Both the position numbers and the translations under genes were made by a program. A model generated the notes under the pieces. That model searched no databases and was not told the DNA's origin. It saw only the letters and a program-made list of their open reading frames with translations. Shown piece after piece: positions 41,167 through 53,316 of a DNA stretch of 64,000 nucleotides (positions are counted from its first letter, which is position 1; every line of letters begins with the position of its first letter). The stretch is taken from NCBI GenBank assembly GCA_041389525.1, contig JAWKRR010000006.1, forward strand, positions 62,001 to 126,000, given 5' to 3'. The DNA comes from JACKFB01 sp041389525 (lineage in GTDB: Bacteria; Myxococcota_A; UBA9042; PHBI01; JACKFB01).

Positions 41167-43198
41167 GCAGTTGGGCGGCGAGGGTAGCGGGGTCGGAGGT
41201 CGGTGCGGCGCAGGTGTGCGCGTGGCAGACCCAGGCGCGGGCGCCGGTTTCGGGCGGCGTGCGGCCGGCGACCAGCGCAGGGTCGAGGGCTGCGGCGCCG
41301 AGGTGAGCGACGATGACGCGCGGGGCGTAGGCCCGTCGGGCGTGGTCGCGCAGCGCGCGGATGGCGGGCGCGGGGCCGCCGAGTACGAGCTCAGTCGTTG
41401 GACCTGCGAGGAGGTCAGCGGCGAGCAGCAGGTGGGCGAAGCCCAGCGGATTCTCGCGCAGGGCGGCGAGCTGGGAGCGGATGGTGCCGCGTGCGAGGTC
41501 GCGCAGTTCGGTGCGGCCGGTCAGCACGCCCAGGCGCTCGAGCAGCTCGGCGGCCGCAGATGCCCCGGCCGGCATCGCTCCGTCCCAGCCGGAGTGGAGG
41601 CGCACCCGGAGGTCCGAGTCGGCCGCGGTCACGAACCAACCGCCCGTCGCTGGGTCATGAAAGTCGGCGATCATCCGATCTGCGATTCGCAAGGCGGTAT
41701 CGAGCGAATCGGGAGATCCGTCCGCCTCGTACAGGCGCACGAGGCCCAGGGCCAGCCACGCCGAGTCGTCGAGGGTTCCGTGCGGCGCGTGGCCGGACGG
41801 GGCGAGCTGGCGGAGGCAGCGGCCCTCGGCGTCGACCGCCGTACTGATGAAGCGGCGAGCGGCGCGCTGGGCGGCCGCGAGCCAGTCCGCGCGATCGAAG
41901 ATCACCGACGCCTCGGCCAGCGCGCCGAGCATCTGGCCGTTCCAGGCTGTGAGCAGCTTGTCATCGAGACCGGGGCGAACGCGCGATTCTCTCGCGGCGA
42001 AGAGCGCGGCGCGGGCCGCGTCCAGCCTCGCCGCCGCGTCCGCGGGCGCGAGACCGAACTGCTGCGCGACCGAGTCCAGCTCGCGCGCGCGCCAGAGCAC
42101 GTAGCCGTCCTCGAAGGATGGCGGGCCCGAAACGCCAAGCAATTCACTCGCTAATTTGGCGTCGGACGCCCCGACCACCGCGCCGAACTGGGCCTTGGTC
42201 CAGCCGAAAAACCGCCCCTCATGCCCTTCGCTGTCCGCGTCCTGCGCCGTGTAGAAGCCGCCCTCGGGCGCCTCCATCTCGCGCAGCAGCCAGCGCACGA
42301 TGCCTTCCGCCACCTCGGCGTACCGCGGGGCGCGGGTGAGCTGCCACGCCGCGCCGTAGGCCTCGAGGAGGGAGGCGTTGTCGTAGAGCATCTTCTCGAA
42401 GTGCGGCACCAGCCAACGATCGTCGGTGCTGTAGCGGTGGAAACCGCCGCCGAGCTGGTCGTGGATGCCGCCCGCCGCCATCGCGTCCAGCGCTTGGAGG
42501 ACGGGCCCCAGCAGCGCAGGCGCTCCCGACCGCGCGTGGCCTCGCAGCAGCAGCGTCAGCGCCGACGCGTTGGGGAACTTCGGCGCGCTGCCGAACCCGC
42601 CGTGGACCGGGTCGATTCGCCCGAGCAGCGCCCGCGCCATGCCGACGAGCTCGGCGCCGTCGGGCAGGTCGCCGGGCGCCGTCGCCGGGCGGCTGACCGC
42701 CTCGACCTGCGCCAGGAGGCCAGCGGCCTGCTCGCGCAAGTCCCCCTCGCGCGCGGCCCACGTGTCGGCGAGCACCCGCATCACCTCAGGCAGCGAGGGC
42801 AGCCCGTGCCGCGGCGTCGGCGGCAGGTAGGTCGCGCCCCACACCGGCTCCAAGTCCGGCGTCAGGAACACCGTGAGTGGCCACCCGCCGCGTCCCTGCC
42901 GCAGCAACTGCACGGCGGTCTGGTAGATTTGGTCGACGTCCGGCCGCTCCTCGCGGTCGACCTTGACGCACACGTAGCGCGCGTTCATCAGCGCGGCGAT
43001 GGATGCGGACTCGAAGCACTCGTGGGCCATCACATGGCACCAGTGACACGCCGAGTAGCCCACCGAGAGCAGGATCAACCGGTTCTCGCGCCGCGCCAGC
43101 GCCAAGGCCTCGTCGCACCAAGGCCACCAGTCCACCGGGTTGTCCGCGTGCTGGCGCAGGTAGGGCGAGGTCTCGGCCGCGAGTCGGTTCGGCGCCAT
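41156..43198 (-). CDS. YyaL-type thioredoxin-domain protein (DUF255)
   Basis: 680 aa, starting NRLAAETSPYLRQHADNPVDWWPW, the typical DUF255 opening. A thioredoxin-like domain follows with the motif SVGYSACHWCHVMAHECFE (Cys at CHWC). The remaining ~500 residues form an (alpha/alpha)6-type sugar-binding barrel (GGIHDQLGGGFHRYSTDDRWLVPHFEKMLYDNA, GFYTAQDADSEG). Homologues are called spermatogenesis-associated protein 20 or YyaL; their function is unknown. The end overlaps the convergent small membrane gene. Confidence 0.93.
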   Translation of the reverse strand: MAPNRLAAETSPYLRQHADNPVDWWPWCDEALALARRENRLILLSVGYSACHWCHVMAHECFESASIAALMNARYVCVKVDREERPDVDQIYQTAVQLLRQGRGGWPLTVFLTPDLEPVWGATYLPPTPRHGLPSLPEVMRVLADTWAAREGDLREQAAGLLAQVEAVSRPATAPGDLPDGAELVGMARALLGRIDPVHGGFGSAPKFPNASALTLLLRGHARSGAPALLGPVLQALDAMAAGGIHDQLGGGFHRYSTDDRWLVPHFEKMLYDNASLLEAYGAAWQLTRAPRYAEVAEGIVRWLLREMEAPEGGFYTAQDADSEGHEGRFFGWTKAQFGAVVGASDAKLASELLGVSGPPSFEDGYVLWRARELDSVAQQFGLAPADAAARLDAARAALFAARESRVRPGLDDKLLTAWNGQMLGALAEASVIFDRADWLAAAQRAARRFISTAVDAEGRCLRQLAPSGHAPHGTLDDSAWLALGLVRLYEADGSPDSLDTALRIADRMIADFHDPATGGWFVTAADSDLRVRLHSGWDGAMPAGASAAAELLERLGVLTGRTELRDLARGTIRSQLAALRENPLGFAHLLLAADLLAGPTTELVLGGPAPAIRALRDHARRAYAPRVIVAHLGAAALDPALVAGRTPPETGARAWVCHAHTCAAPTSDPATLAAQLLSE

Positions 43199-43225
43199 CC
43201 CGTCACACTCCCCCGCGCCCTCGGG

Positions 43226-44053
43226 CTAGCGCATGTCCCGGTACCACTTCGCGCGCGCCAGGGTCTTGTCGAGCTGCTCCTGCGCCAGGTCGAGCCCCAG
43301 CGGCTTGGCGGCGATGGGCGTCAAGCAGTCCCGAAGCGCCAGCTGCGCCCGGCGCGGGCCCAGGTCTGCAAGCACCTCGGCCTCTTCGAGCACGGACTTC
43401 ACCACCAGCAGCAGCTGCTTGCCCGCCTTCACCGGCGCAGACCAGCGCAGGCGCGCCTTCTCCACCGCGTCCCACTCCTTCTGGTAGACCGTGCCGCCGC
43501 CGTCGACCTTCGCGTCCAGCGCGACCGTCTGCTCATCGACCTTCGCGATCTCGGCCAGCCCTTCGGTGATCATCTTCTCGGCCGGCTCCCGCACCGCCTC
43601 GATCAGCTTGCAGATCTCGGCCGGCGCCTTCTCCATTGACGCCGGCTCCCTGCCGATGCCGAACTCCGTGAGCTTGCCTATCCACGGCTCGACCGCGTCG
43701 GCCTCCGCCTTCTCCTCTAGCTTTATGCGCTTGAGCATCTCGATCATCTCGGCGCGCTCAGCGTAGATCGAGCCCAGCCGGTCCTTGCCCATTCGCCAAA
43801 CCAGGTCGTACTGCTCGCGGGGCTCGTTGGGGTCCAGCACCGGTTCGGGCTGGTTCTCCCTGGCCTTCATGCGCGCCTCGTACTGCTCGCGCGCGGACTC
43901 CTCGGCGGTGGCGACGGCGGCAGCCTTCTCCGCGGCTGTGTCGGTCTCCCAGATGACGTTGACCTGCCGCTCGCTCTTGCACCCGACGGCGGTCAGCGCG
44001 AGCGACGCCGCGGCGAGGAGAACCGGGAGGGGGAGGCGAATCGAGTGACGCAT
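43226..44053 (-). CDS. Hypothetical lipoprotein, 275 aa
   Basis: The start at 44053 gives a lipoprotein signal (LPLPVLLAAASLALTAVGCKSE). The mature protein is Glu/Ala rich and helical (EKAAAVATAEESAREQYEARMKAREN, IEMLKRIKLEEKAEADA, DCLTPIAAKPLGLDLAQEQLDKTLARAKWYRDMR), probably coiled coil in part. No family is recognised. It is downstream of the nitrilase gene on the same strand with a 44-bp gap. Confidence 0.75.
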   Translation of the reverse strand: MRHSIRLPLPVLLAAASLALTAVGCKSERQVNVIWETDTAAEKAAAVATAEESAREQYEARMKARENQPEPVLDPNEPREQYDLVWRMGKDRLGSIYAERAEMIEMLKRIKLEEKAEADAVEPWIGKLTEFGIGREPASMEKAPAEICKLIEAVREPAEKMITEGLAEIAKVDEQTVALDAKVDGGGTVYQKEWDAVEKARLRWSAPVKAGKQLLLVVKSVLEEAEVLADLGPRRAQLALRDCLTPIAAKPLGLDLAQEQLDKTLARAKWYRDMR

Positions 44054-44097
44054 GGGGACCTCAGCAGCGTTTCGGGGCGGCCCGCCAGGCCCGCCGT

Positions 44098-44919
44098 TCA
44101 AACTCGGGGGTGGCGGTGCGACAGACACGGGAGGTTCTGACGCACCTCGTCCTGGTATTCGAAATCAAGGCGCGCGAGCGCGAATCCCGGGCGGTCTGCC
44201 GCGATGCACAGCGGCGTCCCCCACGGGTCGATGATGGTGCTCTTGCCGTAGCTGCGGCGCTTTCCGCCGTGAAAGCCGTACTGGCCCGGGGCGATGACGT
44301 AGCACTGGGTCTCGATGGCGCGGGCCCGCAGCAGCGGCAGCCAATGGTCCTTGCCGGTGTACTCGGTGAACGCCGCGGGCACGGTCAGCACGCGCGCTCC
44401 GGCGTCGACGAGGCGCTGGTACAAGCGCGGAAATCGCAGGTCGTAGCAGATGGACAGCCCCGTCGGGACGCCCCGAATCGGCGTGACGACGCACTCATCG
44501 CCGGCGACGATCCAGTCCGACTCTTTCTGCGTCTCGCTGCCGGGCACGTCGATGTCGAAGAGGTGCAGTTTTCGGTAGGCGGCGGTGACGGGCGCGCCCT
44601 CGCTGGTTCCGTCGATGACGACGCTGGTGTTGTGGTAGCGGGCGCCGCCGGGGACGGCCTCCTGGTAGCTCCCGACCAGCAGCCAGATCCCCAGCTCGCC
44701 CGCGAGGCTGCGGAGCCGCGTCACGATCGGGCCGTCGAGGGGCTGAGACGGGGCGGGCGCGGCAGGGGAGGTCCGCATGAAGGGCGTGTTCTCCGGCAGC
44801 GCGCAGAACTCGGCCCCCGCAGCGGCGGCCTCGCGGACGAACCCTTCTGCGGCCGCGAGGTTCGCCTCGATGTCCTCGGTGGAGCGCAGCTGGATGACGG
44901 CACAGGTCAGTTGCTTCAT
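44098..44919 (-). CDS. Nitrilase-superfamily amidase (deaminated-glutathione amidase-like)
   Basis: 273 aa. It has the Glu-Lys-Cys triad of nitrilases: AEFCALPENTPFM (Glu), AYRKLHLFDID (Lys), GLSICYDLRFPRLYQ (Cys). The RKLHLFDID and CYDLRFP versions are those of the Nit1/NitFhit branch, which hydrolyse deaminated glutathione; I use that name with moderate confidence. Cytoplasmic, no signal peptide. The upstream 44920-45158 region contains the sigma-54 activator palindromes and belongs to the RNA locus. Confidence 0.9.
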   Translation of the reverse strand: MKQLTCAVIQLRSTEDIEANLAAAEGFVREAAAAGAEFCALPENTPFMRTSPAAPAPSQPLDGPIVTRLRSLAGELGIWLLVGSYQEAVPGGARYHNTSVVIDGTSEGAPVTAAYRKLHLFDIDVPGSETQKESDWIVAGDECVVTPIRGVPTGLSICYDLRFPRLYQRLVDAGARVLTVPAAFTEYTGKDHWLPLLRARAIETQCYVIAPGQYGFHGGKRRSYGKSTIIDPWGTPLCIAADRPGFALARLDFEYQDEVRQNLPCLSHRHPRV

Positions 44920-44991
44920 GCGCCAGAGGCTACCCCACCGCCCGCGCGGGGGTCCACGCCTCTCGTCCCCTCCCGGGCGGCAGCTTCGCGA

Positions 44992-45006
44992 GTCTCAAAA
45001 TGAGAC
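44992..45006. promoter_or_regulatory. Activator-site palindrome 1
   Basis: GTCTCAAAATGAGAC, a perfect 6-bp inverted repeat with 3-bp spacer, about 155 bp upstream of the sigma-54 promoter at 45159. It shares the core TCTCA-N3-TGAGAC with 45103-45117. Such distal twin sites are expected for enhancer-binding proteins. Confidence 0.65.
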
Positions 45007-45102
45007 CATCCGCGCCCGCGCCACAGGAGAGTGAGAATCAGCGATGAAACCCAGTAGTAGCGGGCTTTCGAGCGGTGCCGACCTCGGCCGCCCACCCGCG
45101 TG

Positions 45103-45117
45103 TTCTCAATTTGAGAC
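45103..45117. promoter_or_regulatory. Activator-site palindrome 2
   Basis: TTCTCAATTTGAGAC, with the same arms and spacing as palindrome 1, 111 bp downstream of it and about 45 bp upstream of the -24 element. Only the first base and spacer differ. Confidence 0.65.
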
Positions 45118-45158
45118 CGGTGCATCCCGTGAAAGCCAATGAACACGGGGTTCGGGAA

Positions 45159-45176
45159 TTGGCACGCTCCTTGCTT
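45159..45176 (+). promoter_or_regulatory. Sigma-54 (RpoN) -24/-12 promoter
   Basis: TTGGCACGCTCCTTGCTT: GG at 45161-45162 and GC at 45173-45174 separated by exactly 10 bp, matching TGGCAC-N5-TTGC. Transcription should start near 45186. With the two upstream palindromes this is a complete enhancer-dependent promoter. Confidence 0.85.
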
Positions 45177-45185
45177 GGTTACCAG

Positions 45186-45320
45186 GGCGTGTGGTCAAAC
45201 TCCCTCCTCCTTCCCTCCCTTATCTCCTTCCAATAGCTCCGCAGGCCCCAAAACCTGCCGAGTCCCGCCAGAAAGTTCGCGGGGGTGCGCTAGTCGCCCC
45301 CCGCGGATGCCTCCCTCTTC
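45186..45320 (+). ncRNA. Putative sigma-54-dependent small RNA, C/U-rich
   Basis: From the predicted start, no credible ORF follows: a GTG at 45191 lacks a ribosome binding site and its reading frame has no protein-like pattern. The RNA would begin with a pyrimidine-rich single-stranded tract containing repeated CCTCC (45200-45231), complementary to Shine-Dalgarno sequences. A hairpin GCAGG-N8-CCTGC (45241-45258) follows, and then CGCGGGGG (45278-45285) paired with CCCCCGCG (45298-45305), ending in CCTCCCTCTTC. This is the design of an antisense regulator and reminiscent of myxobacterial Pxr; homology is not shown. Confidence 0.6.
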
Positions 45321-45643
45321 AGCAGCTTGACTCAACACGAATGGGTGACGCAGGGCGCGAGACGCGTGGGACGAGCGACACCCCGGTGCAGATCGGGGTT
45401 CGGCTCGGCCGAGACGCGGCGCCCTTCGCACCGGCTCTCGCACGTGGCGACTGAGGCCGCGACACCCCTCGCGGGCTAGCGGCCCATGCCTCGAGCCACG
45501 GCCAGCAGGCGCGGTGCTGCCTTCACGGGCCAGCGATCCTGCGGCGCGCTGCGGCGGCGCTCACGCGGGGCGGTCGAGGCCGCCGGAGGGCGTAACGCCC
45601 CAGGTCGGGGCGCTACTGGCCTCTCCAGAGGGCCCGTCAGCCC

Positions 45644-46096
45644 TCAGGGGCAGGCGCGGAGGGCGTCCTGCGTGACCCGCGCGACCCACGGCTTGTCCTT
45701 GGCCGCCTCAGTCCAGACCTTCGTCCACGTCGCGGGGTCGGTGAAGCCGTGCGCCGCGTAGATGTCGAAGAGCTTCTCGGTCTCGCCCGCCTTCTGCGCG
45801 CAGTAGACCTCGATGTAGGTCTTGCCGATCTCGGCCTTGTCGCCACCCTCACCCGCGGCGGGCTTGTTGCCCTCAGCGGCCGGCTTGTCACCCTCGGCGG
45901 CCGGCTTGTCACCCTCGGCCGCGACAGGCTTGTCGCCCTCTGCGGGCTTTGCGCCCTCGGCCGCGGGGGCCTTCTCCCCGCTCACCGCCGCGACAGGCTT
46001 CGCCGGCTCGTCAGACTTCTTGCAGCCAACCACCAGCGCGCCCGTGGCCAGCACCAACGCGCCGGCGAAGACCATGCTGCGAACTCGCTCAATCAT
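45644..46096 (-). CDS. Hypothetical lipoprotein with AEGDKP repeats, 150 aa
   Basis: Lipoprotein signal VLATGALVVGCKK, then a linker of tandem AEGDKP-type repeats (about six, low complexity), then a globular end (IGKTYIEVYCAQKAGETEKLFDIYAAHGFTDPATWTKVWTEAAKDKPW). The repeats are visible in DNA as a 24-bp unit that may vary in number. It is anchored in a membrane. The ligand is unknown. It is divergent from eno. The 320 bp between 46097 and 46416 carry no gene. Confidence 0.75.
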   Translation of the reverse strand: MIERVRSMVFAGALVLATGALVVGCKKSDEPAKPVAAVSGEKAPAAEGAKPAEGDKPVAAEGDKPAAEGDKPAAEGNKPAAGEGGDKAEIGKTYIEVYCAQKAGETEKLFDIYAAHGFTDPATWTKVWTEAAKDKPWVARVTQDALRACP

Positions 46097-46416
46097 CGTT
46101 CAACCTCGTGTGCGGCGTCTTCGATGCGCCGTCGTGAGTTCGTCGTCGGCCGAGACGACCGGCTCCCTGCGAGGGCCGCTGCCCCGAGCGGCTCGCTCGC
46201 TGGGGCGTCAACCCGCCAGCGTCGGGGCATGTTCCGCTGGCCGGCCGGCGCTGTCAAACAGAGGGTTATCAGGCGCTGGGTCCACGGCGCGTCCCGGCAT
46301 TCGCCCGTCGATGCAGGTCCATCCGGCGCGGTCATACCGTGGTTGACGGTCACTCGCCTGCGGGGCTAAGTGCTGGGCTCCCCGCGCCGAAGCGCGCCCG
46401 AGACCCAGGAGTCGCC

Positions 46417-47688
<1,272 letters not shown>

Positions 47689-47732
47689 GCTCGCCAGCGG
47701 GTCGGCTGGCGTCGCGCGTGGGTCAAAAAGCA

Positions 47733-47759
47733 ACGGCCGGGGCATTTCTCCCCGGCCGT
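47733..47759. terminator. Bidirectional terminator between eno and lon
   Basis: ACGGCCGGGG (47733-47742) pairs perfectly with CCCCGGCCGT (47750-47759) around CATTTCT. On the minus strand the stem is followed by CTTTTTGACC, so it terminates lon well; eno may also use it. Confidence 0.9.
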
Positions 47760-47784
47760 GCTGTGTGCGCTACCGCTGTGTCGC

Positions 47785-50220
<2,436 letters not shown>

Positions 50221-50605
50221 GGTGCCCTCCGTCGTCGGGGCGCGCGGTTCGTTCCGAGGCAGGCATCTGCGACAGACCTCACCACGAGGTCGGTGCAAGA
50301 TGCGCACCAGATTCAGCCTATCAAGGGTGCCCCTCGGGAGGGCCTGGGTCACGTCGTCGCTCACCCGCGTGCACGGCGACTCGACCGCTCGTAGTAGGAC
50401 AACCCGCCCTGGGCCGGCGTCCTTCCCACTCCACGGTCGCGCCTCCGGAGAACTTGAGCTATGACGCCAGTGTCACGTGCAATGGGCAGCAAGGCAGCTT
50501 TCTGCTAATTTCGATCTCACGGTGAGCGGGGCGAGCGGGAGCCCCGGGCGTTGAGCACCCTACGAGAGGCCGACGGCCGTGATTGTCGCGCTCTCAGGAG
50601 GACGC

Positions 50606-50983
50606 GTGCGTAGCCGCTTCCAGGATATTGAACCCAAGGACTTGGCGTGGACTGAGGCGGGCGCTGCTCGCATCGTCTGGTCGGACGGGCACACGTCCGT
50701 CTACACGCCGGCGCTGCTGCGAAGCATCTGTCCCTGCGCCGACTGCAAGGGGACCCACGGAGGGCCGCCAAAGGCGTTCAATGTGCTGAGCGCGAAGCAG
50801 GTCGAAGGGGCGCATCGTCAGATCGTGATCGACGGGGTGGAGCCGATGGGCCACTATGCCGTCGCGTTTCGCTGGGGGGACGGGCATCGCGAGGGCATCT
50901 ACTCGTGGACCTATTTGCGCGGTGAGTGTCCGTGCGCGACATGTGTGTCGTACCGGGCAGAGGGTGAGGAGTCGCTGCGATGA
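50606..50983 (+). CDS. DUF971 protein (GBBH-like N-terminal domain)
   Basis: 125 aa. The GTG at 50606 follows AGGAGG by only 4 nt; the earlier in-frame GTG at 50579 is less likely. The domain is that of DUF971, found alone in bacteria and at the N-terminus of gamma-butyrobetaine hydroxylase: ARIVWSDGHTSVYTPALLRSICPCADCKGTHGG, GHYAVAFRWGDGHREGIYSWTYLRGECPC. The CxxC-type cysteines probably bind zinc. Function unknown. The last bases overlap the next gene by 4 (ATGA). Confidence 0.88.
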   Translation: MRSRFQDIEPKDLAWTEAGAARIVWSDGHTSVYTPALLRSICPCADCKGTHGGPPKAFNVLSAKQVEGAHRQIVIDGVEPMGHYAVAFRWGDGHREGIYSWTYLRGECPCATCVSYRAEGEESLR

Positions 50984-52053
50984 ATGGACGTGATTCTGGC
51001 GGGCCGATCCGTCGCCGCGCGGGCGAGCGCAAGCGTGGCGAGGTGGATGCGACCACGGAGGCTCCGGGGCCGTCTGAGCCGACCAAGGAGGTTCGGACGC
51101 CGCTGGCGACCGCGCGGCCTGACCGCGTGGCGACTCTGCCGGGGGCGGGCGCAGCGAAGCGTCCCGCGGGGCGTCGCGTGTTCGACCCCAGCGGCGGGCG
51201 CTCGATCTCGGCGCCGCCGCCGAGCGGAAAGCCGCGCAAGGGGCCGGGAGCGCCGGCGAAAGCGGGCGCGGGCGGGAAGGGCGCCGGCAAGGGCGGCAAG
51301 GACGCGCGGCCGGTCAGCGGCGACGCGGAAGAGCAGGAGCGCGCCAAGGCGCTGGCCACGGAGAAGGGGATCCCGCAGGTACACGCGCTGCGGGTCCTGC
51401 GAGGCGAGATCACGCTGAACGACGTGCTCAAGGCGCTGATGCGCAAGGAGCGGGCGCAGCGGCTCGTCGAGAAGGACGGCCTGGATCCGGGGCTCGCCGG
51501 GCAGGTGGCCAGCGGACATCTCAGCCGCGAGCGGGCGATTCTGGTGCAGCGCATCCGGAAGCATCGGCCCCATCGCATCGACCGGGACGCGCTGAAGCTG
51601 GCTGAGGCGGGCAAGACGCCTATCGCGTTCCAGACCTTCGAGCACCCGTGGGTGGTCGGGCTGATCAGCGAGGCGCGGACGTACGAGTTCGATGTGCGGG
51701 TGGAGGGCGCCACGGACGGCGGCCCGGTGACCGTTCAGAAGCACGACGTGAAGCTGGTCGCGCAGCCGGATCAGGTGGCGGGTGTCGACGCTGCCAGCGA
51801 GGTCGAGCCCAGCGTCGGCCAGGAGAAGCTCGGGGGGACGGCGGATCGGGCCTCGCGCGTGCGGCCGGAAGACGCGGCGCTCATCGAGCTGGTCGAGTCG
51901 GCGCAGGTGGTGCGCTGCGTGTTGCGCGACGGCCAGCTGCTGGTTGGGGCCATTCAGTCGTTCGGGCGCTGGGACTTCGACCTCAAGCTGCAGAACGGCG
52001 CCGTGGTCACCGTGATGTTTCACGCCGTTCATCCGGCCTCGCGCTGGAAGTAG
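50980..52053 (+). CDS. Protein with two Sm/Hfq-like repeats and a basic disordered N-terminus
   Basis: 357 aa. The first 110 residues are disordered and basic (Gly/Ala/Pro/Lys). A helical part follows (EQERAKALATEKGIPQVHALRVLRGEITLNDVLKALMRKERAQRLVEKDGLDPGLAGQVASGHLSRERAI). Two beta-rich repeats match the Sm fold. The first is FEHPWVVGLISEARTYEFDVRVEGATDGGPVTVQKHDVKLV, the second VLRDGQLLVGAIQSFGRWDFDLKLQNGAVVTVMFHAVHP. The second repeat follows Hfq (G..L.G.I.SF....L......V..HA), and KH/HA sits at the Sm2 position. An RNA-binding role is an inference. Coupled to DUF971 upstream and 5 bp ahead of rsmD. Confidence 0.75.
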   Translation: MNGRDSGGPIRRRAGERKRGEVDATTEAPGPSEPTKEVRTPLATARPDRVATLPGAGAAKRPAGRRVFDPSGGRSISAPPPSGKPRKGPGAPAKAGAGGKGAGKGGKDARPVSGDAEEQERAKALATEKGIPQVHALRVLRGEITLNDVLKALMRKERAQRLVEKDGLDPGLAGQVASGHLSRERAILVQRIRKHRPHRIDRDALKLAEAGKTPIAFQTFEHPWVVGLISEARTYEFDVRVEGATDGGPVTVQKHDVKLVAQPDQVAGVDAASEVEPSVGQEKLGGTADRASRVRPEDAALIELVESAQVVRCVLRDGQLLVGAIQSFGRWDFDLKLQNGAVVTVMFHAVHPASRWK

Positions 52054-52057
52054 CGCG

Positions 52058-52603
52058 TTGCGAATCATCGCCGGGAAGTTTCGTGGGCGCGTGCTGCAAG
52101 CGCCTAAAGGGTTGGCGACGCGGCCGATGATCGCGCGGGTGCGGGAGTCCGTCTTCAGCATCCTGGCGGGGCGGGTCGAGGGCGCTCGGGTCGCGGATCT
52201 CTTTGCGGGGACCGGGGCCATCGGCATCGAGGCGCTGAGTCGCGGGGCGGAGCACGTGGACGCGTTCGAGTCGGCGCGGCCTGCGCGGGCGGCGCTGACG
52301 AGCAACCTGAAGGCCCTGGGGTTGAAGGCGGAGTACAGCCTGCACGGCGGCGAGCTGCCGGGGTCGCTGGTGGCCGGCACCCCCTGGAACCTCGTCTTCA
52401 TCGACCCACCTTGGGGACGCGACCTGGGCGCGCCTATCGCCGAGCGCATCGTGGCTATCGGGCGGCTCGCGGAGGGCGGGCTCATCGTCGTCGAAGAGCG
52501 CTACGGGCAGGAGGGCAACGCGGCGACGTGGCGCGAGCGTGGGCTCCGCGTCGTGGACCAGCGGCGATACGGGGACAGCGGCATCGTGATGGTCACGCCC
52601 TAA
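52058..52603 (+). CDS. rsmD: 16S rRNA (guanine(966)-N2)-methyltransferase
   Basis: 181 aa, TTG start at 52058 with GGAAG upstream. RsmD methylates G966 of 16S rRNA in the 30S subunit using SAM. Motifs: MRIIAGKFRGRVLQAP, ATRPMIARVRESVFSIL, VADLFAGTGAIGIEALSRGAEHVDAFE (SAM binding), VFIDPPWGRDL (catalytic DPPY-type, here DPPW). The first bases follow the Sm-like gene by 4 nt. Confidence 0.95.
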   Translation: MRIIAGKFRGRVLQAPKGLATRPMIARVRESVFSILAGRVEGARVADLFAGTGAIGIEALSRGAEHVDAFESARPARAALTSNLKALGLKAEYSLHGGELPGSLVAGTPWNLVFIDPPWGRDLGAPIAERIVAIGRLAEGGLIVVEERYGQEGNAATWRERGLRVVDQRRYGDSGIVMVTP

Positions 52604-52814
52604 GAGGGGGTTGCCATATCCGGACCGAGCGGGCCGTCAGCGACGTCTTTTCAGGGGCTTACAAGCGGAGGGCGCTTGCCGCGCGCAAGAAACCGACGCG
52701 CGGAAGTTCCTGAAGAGACATGAGCCAGCCACGCGATGGGAGAGTATGGCGACACCCTCTAAGCCCTAGCCAAGTGTGGGCGATTCCGATAGACGCTGGG
52801 TCGAGAGGTTGATC

Positions 52815-53300
52815 GTGTCCGAGAAACTCGCCGTCTGCCCTGGGTCCTTCGACCCGCCGACCAACGGCCACATCGACATCATCGAACGCGCGCTGCGCCT
52901 CTTCGATCGCGTCATCATCGCGGTCACGGTCAACGTGTCCAAGCGGCCCATGTTCACGCTCGACGAGCGAATGGACCTGATCCGAGCGTGCTTTCCGGAC
53001 GAGTCGCGCGTCGTGATCGAGTCCCTGGACGGGTTGCTCGCCACCTACGCCAATCAGCGCGGCGCCATCGCTCTGGTGAAGGGCCTGCGCGCGCCTAGCG
53101 ATTTTGAGTACGAGCTGCAGATGGCGCAGATGAACCATCACCTGACGCCTGAGCTCGAGACCGTCTTCTTGGCGGCCGACGCCATCGGTTCCTACGTCTC
53201 GTCGTCCTTGGTCAAAGAGGTCGCGTCGCTGGGCGGCGACGTTGACGCCCTCGTCCCGCCCCCGGTGGCCGCCGCGCTGGCCCGCCGCCTCAAACACTGA
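52815..53300 (+). CDS. coaD: Phosphopantetheine adenylyltransferase
   Basis: 161 aa, GTG at 52815 with GAGAGG upstream. This enzyme makes dephospho-CoA from phosphopantetheine and ATP. Signatures: CPGSFDPPTNGHIDIIERALRLFD (nucleotidyltransferase TxGH), VKGLRAPSDFEYELQMAQMN, and YVSSSLVKEVASLGGDV. It is 16 bp upstream of the aminotransferase and follows rsmD by 211 bp; rsmD-coaD neighbourhoods are common in bacteria. Confidence 0.97.
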   Translation: MSEKLAVCPGSFDPPTNGHIDIIERALRLFDRVIIAVTVNVSKRPMFTLDERMDLIRACFPDESRVVIESLDGLLATYANQRGAIALVKGLRAPSDFEYELQMAQMNHHLTPELETVFLAADAIGSYVSSSLVKEVASLGGDVDALVPPPVAAALARRLKH

Positions 53301-53316
53301 CTTTCAGGAGAGTTCG

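Noticed and set aside
45191..45454. Open frame downstream of the sigma-54 promoter (87 codons from GTG)
   Set aside because: It starts about 5 nt from the expected transcript start, has no ribosome binding site and no protein-like composition; the region fits a non-coding RNA better.
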